From: UBA6168 sp964643005
GTDB lineage: Bacteria; Bacteroidota; Bacteroidia; Chitinophagales; Saprospiraceae
Length of the DNA stretch: 19,542 bases
Direction of reading: 5' to 3'
NCBI GenBank assembly: GCA_964643005.1
Contig: CAZXQI010000066.1
Coordinates: 1 to 19,542, forward strand
Below the pieces are notes generated by a model. The model worked only from the letters and a program-made list of their open reading frames with translations. It was not told where the DNA came from and ran no database searches. Below, one piece after another: positions 14,339-19,542 of this stretch. A program made the translations under genes and the position numbers. Each line of letters begins with the position of its first letter. Positions within the stretch are counted from its first letter, which is position 1.

Positions 14339-15688
14339 TTACCGCCTAAAGCCCGGTCTTGAGGGCTTGCCGCTCAACGCATCTCCTGCGAATCCCGGCA
14401 TCTTGGAGAACTTGTGCATCATCTTGCGCATTTGGTCGAACTGCTTGATAAACATGTTGATTTCATGCAAATCCTGGCCGCAACCTTTGGCAATGCGCTT
14501 TTTGCGACTCATGTTGAGCACTTCGGGATTTCCTCTTTCTCCCGGAGTCATGGAATAGATGATGGCCTCTATTTTATCAATCCGCTTTTCATCAATGTCC
14601 ACGTCTTTGATGGCTTTGCTGATGCCGGGTATCATGCTCATCAGCGACTTCATGTCTCCCATGCGCCGGATTTGTTTGATCTGGCTGAGGAAGTCTTCAA
14701 AGTCGAATTTGTTCTTCCTGATTTTGGCTTCGAGGCGCTTGGCTTCTTTTTCATCAAATTGCTGCTGCGCCTTTTCAACTAAGGTGACGATGTCGCCCAT
14801 GCCCAAAATTCGCTGAGCCATGCGGTCGGGATAGAACACGTCTAAGGTGTCCATTTTTTCTCCCATGCTCACGAACTTGATGGGCTTACCGACAGTATAT
14901 TTGATCGTCAAAGCCGCCCCGCCCCGGGTATCGCCATCTAATTTTGTCAGCACCACTCCGTCGAAGTTGAGCCGCTCGTTGAAGGCTTTGGCCGTATTGA
15001 CCGCATCCTGACCAGTCATAGAATCCACGACGAACAGAGTTTCATTAGGCTGGATAGCCTCTTTGATATTGGAGATTTCGGTCATCATCTCCTCGTCTAT
15101 GGCTAAGCGACCCGCCGTATCCACGATAACCGTGTCGAATCCGTGCGCCTGCGCATGGGCGATGGCTTTGAGTGAAATTTCTACCGGATTTTTATTCTCC
15201 TCTTCCTTGTAAACGGGAACCTTAATCTGTTCGCCTATCACGCTCAATTGATCAATAGCCGCCGGACGATAGACGTCGCAGGCTACGAGCAGGGGTTTCT
15301 TTTTTTTACTTGTTTTTAAAAAATAGGCCAGTTTACCGCTAAAAGTCGTTTTACCGGAACCCTGTAGGCCGGAAATGAGAACCACCGAGGGACTTCCTTT
15401 GAGGTTGATGCCGGCTGACTGCCCTCCCATGAGCTCCGTCAGTTCGTCGCTCACAATTTTGATCATGAGCTGGCCGGGGTCAACGGACTTCAGCACGTTT
15501 TCAGTACCCAGCGCCTTTTCCCTGACTCTCTCGGTAAATTCTTTCGCAATAGAGAAGTTGACGTCCGCCGCCACCAATGCCCGGCGAATTTCCTTGATGC
15601 TCTCCGCAACGTTTAACTCTGTGAGTTTGCGCCCTCCACTGAGCGTCTTAAATGCGAGATCTAATTTGTCGGATAAATTATCGAACAT
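14339..15688 (-). CDS. ffh: Signal recognition particle protein Ffh
   Basis: 449 residues, normal length. Ffh binds 4.5S RNA and the signal sequences of nascent chains, then docks with FtsY to target ribosomes to the inner membrane. The N domain (about 1-95) contains the ALVAADV motif (37-43). The G domain has the P-loop GLQGSGKTT (107-115), DVYRPAAIDQL (138-148), DTAGR (190-194), TKLDGD (248-253) and GEKMDTLDVF (276-285). The Met-rich M domain follows, with RRMGDMKSLMSMIPG in the finger loop (341-355) and the RNA-binding SRKKRIAKGCGQ (394-405). GCG replaces the usual GSG, a mild change. The ATG at 15686-15688 gives the conserved N-terminus MFDNLSDKL. The gene is leftward and 128 bases downstream of the PKD protein, with its own promoter-like element and a leader hairpin. 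Confidence 0.97.
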   Translation of the reverse strand: MFDNLSDKLDLAFKTLSGGRKLTELNVAESIKEIRRALVAADVNFSIAKEFTERVREKALGTENVLKSVDPGQLMIKIVSDELTELMGGQSAGINLKGSPSVVLISGLQGSGKTTFSGKLAYFLKTSKKKKPLLVACDVYRPAAIDQLSVIGEQIKVPVYKEEENKNPVEISLKAIAHAQAHGFDTVIVDTAGRLAIDEEMMTEISNIKEAIQPNETLFVVDSMTGQDAVNTAKAFNERLNFDGVVLTKLDGDTRGGAALTIKYTVGKPIKFVSMGEKMDTLDVFYPDRMAQRILGMGDIVTLVEKAQQQFDEKEAKRLEAKIRKNKFDFEDFLSQIKQIRRMGDMKSLMSMIPGISKAIKDVDIDEKRIDKIEAIIYSMTPGERGNPEVLNMSRKKRIAKGCGQDLHEINMFIKQFDQMRKMMHKFSKMPGFAGDALSGKPSRPGFRR

Positions 15689-15720
15689 GTTTGTCGTCGT
15701 TTAATTTTTTCAGGCGAGAG

Positions 15721-15755
15721 GATGGCGGCGGCGGCACTAAGTCGCCGCCGCCATC
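15721..15755 (-). promoter_or_regulatory. GC-rich hairpin in the ffh leader
   Basis: GATGGCGGCGGCG (15721-15733) and CGCCGCCGCCATC (15743-15755) form a perfect 13-base stem with a nine-base loop. It is 33 bases upstream of the ffh ATG and 62 bases beyond the stop of the PKD gene. It lies downstream of the candidate ffh promoter, so it should be in the ffh 5' leader. It may instead be the 3' hairpin of the PKD transcript; no U tract follows it. Confidence 0.6.
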
Positions 15756-15779
15756 ACTGCTGTAATTTTCTTTGGCCGG

Positions 15780-15787
15780 CAAAGATA
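15780..15787 (-). promoter_or_regulatory. Candidate -7 element (TATCTTTG) for ffh
   Basis: Minus-strand TATCTTTG is an exact match to TAnnTTTG, 92 bases upstream of the ffh ATG and 30 bases beyond the PKD stop codon. No clear -33 TTG is seen at the expected spacing. It would give ffh a leader of about 85 bases. Confidence 0.4.
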
Positions 15788-15816
15788 AAGATTTGGAAAA
15801 AATATCCCACCCTTAG

Positions 15817-18800
15817 TTAGAAGCTCGCCACTTTCTTCCAGATGGCTGCCCGCTCTGTTCGTAGCCTGAACAGAAAAACGCCCGCCCCCTGCCATTCTTT
15901 TGGAAAAGTGAAGCGATGATTTCCCGCCGGCAGCAGGACATTGGAAAGAAGAGAATGTACCAATCTGCCATTGAGGTCGAAAACCTCTAAGGAAACCCGC
16001 TCAGCCGAAGTCAGCTCAAAAGCGCAGCTTGTTTCAGTAGAAAATGGATTTGGAAAAACCTGAAAGTCTAAACTTGGGGACTGAATTTCTGCCGCTTCCG
16101 ATAAGACGGTTAAGTTCAGATGGATGAGGCTGTCGCAGCCGTGAATGGTTTGGAGCGCCAATTCATACTGACCTGTTTGGGTGAAAACCTCTGCGCCGAC
16201 GACGAGCTGTTCTCCCTGCCCGATGGTCTCCGTCAGGAAAATTTCCACCCTGGGGAAAACCTGAACAGAGGTGCTGGAAATGCTGTCGCAAACTCCGCCG
16301 ATGGAGATGGTCTCAATTAAAGTCGTGTCGGAAAAAATTTGAAAACCGTGGTACCAGTCGCCTTCGCAAAGGCTGATTTCCTGGAAAGTCTGGATGTTTT
16401 CAACCACCTCAATATGCGTGGTCACGAGGCTGTCGCAGCCGTGGTAGGCCGTCAGAAACGCCTGCTCGATAGTCGTGTCCTGGGTGATGACCTGACCGGT
16501 AAAGCTGCTGCCATAGCACAACTGAATTTCCCTTTCTAAACTGATAGGCCCTTCGATGTAAACCTGCCGCACCAGGGTGTCGGCGCCGTTTTCATTGGAA
16601 ACTATCAGGGTGATGGTTTTCAATCCTCCCGTGGAAAATGTGGTGGTGGGAAACTGGCTGGTCGAAGAGGCGGGGCTGCCGCCTTCGAAATACCACTGCC
16701 AGTTCGTGGGACTGGAGTAGCTCTGATCCACCAACTGCGTGAGCAGGTCGCCGCAATTTCCCAAAAACTTGGCAATAAAATTGGCCGTCGGCGCCGCGTC
16801 TATATTTATCAGTATGGAAGCGGTATCGCTGCCGCAATTGCTCGAGGCTATCAGGCTCACCGGATAACTTCCATTTTGAAAATAAGTATATAGCGGGCTG
16901 AACGCATGGTTGCAATAACCGTCGCCATAGCACCATTCATAGGAGCCGGCATTTTGGGAAGTATTGATAAACTGGATAGTGGCGCCGCTCATTTGTACAT
17001 TGAAACTCGCAGATGGAACCTCCTGGATGGAAATGATTTTTTCAAAAACTACCTTGTGCTCTCCCGCCACATTTTTTACCAAAAGGCTGACCGAATAATC
17101 GCCCGACTGGATGTAGGTCACCTCCGGGGGCGTTTTTCCAATAAAACTGGAAGGTATCCCGCCGGGGAAAGACCATTTCCAGTAAGCCGGATTTCCCGTG
17201 CTGAAATCTGTGAAGATTACGGATTCACCGGCGCAGGCCGACTGGGTATTCATTTTGAAAAAGGCAATTGGCGGCACGAGAGGGTTCTGCTCCTCGCTGA
17301 GGAAAATCGGCGCCCCTGTCAATTCAATATCCTGAGCGGCAATGCCCGTCGTCTGGCCGGTTTGAGAAAAATCCCATACCCGCTTTTGGAGTTGGGAATA
17401 GCCAAACCCAGCCGGAAAAGAATAGATAGCATTAGCCGTTTCCGATTTATCCGTTTTTGTTTCTGCCCAGAGAACGTAGGTAAAATGCCCCCCGGCATCT
17501 TTGAAAGCCGCTCCTCTCGTCCCCTCCGGCAATTGCAGCGCCGCCGTTTTTTCCGCATCATATTTTGCTCCGAACAAAAGATCTGAACAGGTTTTTAAGG
17601 CTACACCTTCCTGACAGAGAACCTCCTGATAGGGCGCCAGCCCGGTGATTTTCTGATACAGACCCATGATCTGGAAGGCGTCGGCGGCATCGCTGTATGT
17701 TTCGCTTTCTGCTAATTTGTGAATATTGAGCTGGCGAATTTCATTTTTGACGGACTCCACCCAGGCTTTAACCATCCAGTTACGCTGGATGCCCTGTGTG
17801 CCGAAGTAATCTCCAAATTCTTTGCGGGGAACGTTGGCTTCGCTGATGATCCACTCTTTTTTAGGAAAAACCGAACCGTCGTATCCGTATTTTTTGAGCA
17901 CCTCCTGAAAGTTGTTTTTCATCCGGGCGATACCGTCCACGGCGGCGTCGGAGTGTCGGCGGTAGGCGAATGCGCCTGCGTCCAGGTCGAAGTATATCGT
18001 GCTGCCGTCGAAGTGGGGATAACTTTTGAATCCCACAGCGTCGAAGTAGGCGCCGCCTTTTAGCGGATAGGGGTCAGCAGCGGAGCCGTCCTGTGGGTTG
18101 TCTGTATTGCGGCAGATGGCGTCGAGGAAAGACGGATAGGCGATACCCGAAATGGCGACATAAGCATTGGGATCTAAGGTGTGAATGACTTCATACGCAA
18201 TTCGCAGGCTGCGGATATAGTAGAAAATCGGAGCCCGCAGTTCGTAATCGCAGGGGTCGGGATTGTTTTCCCACCAGTTGCCAGGCTCGCCGGCGGGCAG
18301 CCAGGCTTTGTCGCCCTTCAGGTCAAAGTCGGGGGAATTGAATACCTCCCAGTATTTCACGTAGTCTTTGTACTGGCTTACCGTATTCCAGACGTAGAGC
18401 GCAAAGGGGTTTTCGTCGTTAACGGGAGTTCCATTTTCTCCATTGTCCCAAATATCTAAGTATAAATCTTTGAACAGCGTGGAGCGCCCGTCGGGACAGT
18501 AGTAAAAGGAATCCCTGCTCTGAACGGAAGGAAAGGCCAGCAGGAAAGTATTGTCGCTGAGGCCAATGTCCTGATAATGCCTGAAGAGATCGAGTTTGGC
18601 ATCGTAGCCATTTTCGAGAAAGAAGCTCTCCCCAATAAATGTGCGCAGAGAGCGAAGCCCCGCGCCTGCCGCTTTTTCCACGGGGTTGCCGGCGGCAATA
18701 TTTGCAATCTGTTCATCAGACCAGCCGGGTACATAATCCCAGGAAGTTCCCGGACGAAAATGACCCGAAAAGGCGGGAACCGCATCATTGGCGCTGAACC

Positions 18801-19542
18801 CCAGCGGCGAATTGCCGGGCGAAACTATTGTCAGAAAGCTATCTACCGTTGTGCTGCCGCATATCTCGGTACTGGCAGTCAGCGAAACCTGGTAGTCGCC
18901 GCTTTGGAGATAGACATGGGTGGGCGCTGGCTCCGCAGAGCTTGCGCCGTCGCCAAACTGCCACAGGAAATCGTAATTGCCTGTCGGCGTCAGATTTTTG
19001 AAATGGACAATCGGCCCGGAGCTTTCGAAGCTAAAGTCCGGAGAGGGGGCGCTACCAATATAGATTCGCTGGGTTTGCTTTGCGATGACCTTTCCAGCCG
19101 GGTTTTTCGCAGTTAGCGTCACCTCGTAGGTTCCTTTAAAGTTGAGCGTCATGCCTGGATTCTGGGCAGTGAAAGTAGCAGTGAATCCGGAGGGGGCGAC
19201 TATTTCCCAATACCAAGAAACTGCGCCGTTCACGGCAGCTGTCAGTTCCAGTTTAAAAGGTGCGCAGGCATGGTACTGGTTGGCGGAGAATATTCTTTCC
19301 GTCAGGAAAACAGGCGTAGCCGTGAGCGCAATGGCTGTAGAAGGCGAGTCCGTAAATTCATGAGTCAGGCTGCCATCCCATTTGATTTTTAAAAGATTTG
19401 AAATATTTAAGTGGGAAGGAAAAGAATAAACGGCTGTCGCTGACTCGGACAGGTCGGTTTGTGTTTTGGCCCAGAGTACATAAGTAAAATTGCCGTACTC
19501 GTCTTTAAAAGCGCCTCCGCCAATGTCGTCGCCCAGATTGAG
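15817..19542 (-). CDS. Giant secreted protein with glycosidase-like and PKD modules and a T9SS type A domain (5' partial)
   Basis: The frame is open to the window edge, giving the C-terminal 1241 residues; the GTG at 19233 is internal, not the start. Order of modules in visible residues: end of a beta-sandwich (1-80), two PKD-like domains (about 85-163 and 165-240), a (beta/alpha)8 glycosidase-like domain with its sandwich tail (about 248-753), three PKD domains (about 758-840, 842-914, 916-996), three short repeats ending in G-C-D-S or V-C-D-S motifs (about 1003-1146), and a T9SS type A sorting domain (FQVFPNPFSTETSCAFEL to the end). The barrel has YVKYWEVFNSPDF (394-406) and WIISEANVPRKEFG (564-577), the positions of the acid/base and nucleophile in clan A enzymes; the first Glu is Ser here. 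The sandwich tail is duplicated. It should be a cell-surface or released adhesin or glycan-binding protein. Signal peptide and N-terminus lie outside the window. Confidence 0.85.
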   Translation of the reverse strand, partial: LNLGDDIGGGAFKDEYGNFTYVLWAKTQTDLSESATAVYSFPSHLNISNLLKIKWDGSLTHEFTDSPSTAIALTATPVFLTERIFSANQYHACAPFKLELTAAVNGAVSWYWEIVAPSGFTATFTAQNPGMTLNFKGTYEVTLTAKNPAGKVIAKQTQRIYIGSAPSPDFSFESSGPIVHFKNLTPTGNYDFLWQFGDGASSAEPAPTHVYLQSGDYQVSLTASTEICGSTTVDSFLTIVSPGNSPLGFSANDAVPAFSGHFRPGTSWDYVPGWSDEQIANIAAGNPVEKAAGAGLRSLRTFIGESFFLENGYDAKLDLFRHYQDIGLSDNTFLLAFPSVQSRDSFYYCPDGRSTLFKDLYLDIWDNGENGTPVNDENPFALYVWNTVSQYKDYVKYWEVFNSPDFDLKGDKAWLPAGEPGNWWENNPDPCDYELRAPIFYYIRSLRIAYEVIHTLDPNAYVAISGIAYPSFLDAICRNTDNPQDGSAADPYPLKGGAYFDAVGFKSYPHFDGSTIYFDLDAGAFAYRRHSDAAVDGIARMKNNFQEVLKKYGYDGSVFPKKEWIISEANVPRKEFGDYFGTQGIQRNWMVKAWVESVKNEIRQLNIHKLAESETYSDAADAFQIMGLYQKITGLAPYQEVLCQEGVALKTCSDLLFGAKYDAEKTAALQLPEGTRGAAFKDAGGHFTYVLWAETKTDKSETANAIYSFPAGFGYSQLQKRVWDFSQTGQTTGIAAQDIELTGAPIFLSEEQNPLVPPIAFFKMNTQSACAGESVIFTDFSTGNPAYWKWSFPGGIPSSFIGKTPPEVTYIQSGDYSVSLLVKNVAGEHKVVFEKIISIQEVPSASFNVQMSGATIQFINTSQNAGSYEWCYGDGYCNHAFSPLYTYFQNGSYPVSLIASSNCGSDTASILINIDAAPTANFIAKFLGNCGDLLTQLVDQSYSSPTNWQWYFEGGSPASSTSQFPTTTFSTGGLKTITLIVSNENGADTLVRQVYIEGPISLEREIQLCYGSSFTGQVITQDTTIEQAFLTAYHGCDSLVTTHIEVVENIQTFQEISLCEGDWYHGFQIFSDTTLIETISIGGVCDSISSTSVQVFPRVEIFLTETIGQGEQLVVGAEVFTQTGQYELALQTIHGCDSLIHLNLTVLSEAAEIQSPSLDFQVFPNPFSTETSCAFELTSAERVSLEVFDLNGRLVHSLLSNVLLPAGNHRFTFPKEWQGAGVFLFRLRTERAAIWKKVASF

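Noticed and set aside
14058..14558. 166-residue + strand frame over the end of the heptose kinase and the start of the intergenic gap
   Set aside because: It overlaps the kinase in another frame and then runs antisense to ffh. Its sequence is Arg/Gly-rich and non-protein-like.
16906..17586. 226-residue + strand frame opposite the giant PKD gene
   Set aside because: It is antisense to an unbroken coding frame with clear domains, and its translation is rich in Arg and Phe without any recognisable feature. It is a shadow frame.
19231..19233. GTG as the start of the PKD protein
   Set aside because: The frame stays open for 103 more codons to the window edge, and that part is homologous to a later segment of the same protein. 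The GTG is internal.

Overview
The window reads as chromosomal DNA of a Bacteroidota bacterium, most likely a Saprospiraceae-type (Lewinella/Haliscomenobacter-like) organism. The evidence is two proteins with C-terminal type IX secretion (T9SS) sorting domains, a PorV/PorQ-family barrel, two DUF4199 membrane proteins, an EAD11-like effector-associated domain, a very large PKD-rich secreted protein, A/T-rich leaders instead of clear Shine-Dalgarno sites, and several upstream sites matching the Bacteroidota -7 element TAnnTTTG. No rRNA, tRNA, CRISPR array, insertion sequence or integration site was seen.

Layout. 1-120: 3' end of an unidentified + strand gene. 160-3404: a leftward cluster of GT4 glycosyltransferase, GT2 dolichol-phosphate-mannose-synthase-like glycosyltransferase with two C-terminal membrane helices, and two DUF4199 proteins. 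Directly upstream on the same strand (3504-4769) is a dihydroorotase homologue that has lost most metal ligands. 5091-5534: a two-CBS-domain protein, divergent from a small unknown protein (5742-6104). 6206-7315: PorV/PorQ-family outer-membrane barrel, divergent from 7521-9158, an EAD11-like/transmembrane/TPR protein. 9183-12937: three leftward genes for a T9SS cargo protein, an acyl-CoA dehydrogenase and an alkaline phosphatase. 13294-14289: a stand-alone heptose-7-phosphate kinase, preceded by a strong terminator-like hairpin. 14339-15688: ffh, the signal recognition particle GTPase, with a GC-rich hairpin in its leader. 15817-19542: C-terminal 1241 residues of a giant secreted protein with repeated glycosidase-like and PKD modules, truncated by the window edge.

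Together this is mostly housekeeping and envelope biology: surface glycan synthesis (two glycosyltransferases, heptose kinase), co-translational targeting (Ffh), and the T9SS output side (a PorV/Q-type barrel and two CTD cargos). The accessory-looking parts are the EAD11-TPR membrane protein, the pseudo-dihydroorotase, the mosaic T9SS cargo and the duplicated PKD/glycosidase-like protein. I see no complete defence operon or mobile element. The strongest leads are the EAD11 membrane protein, the degenerate dihydroorotase, and the possible attenuator or small RNA upstream of the heptose kinase.
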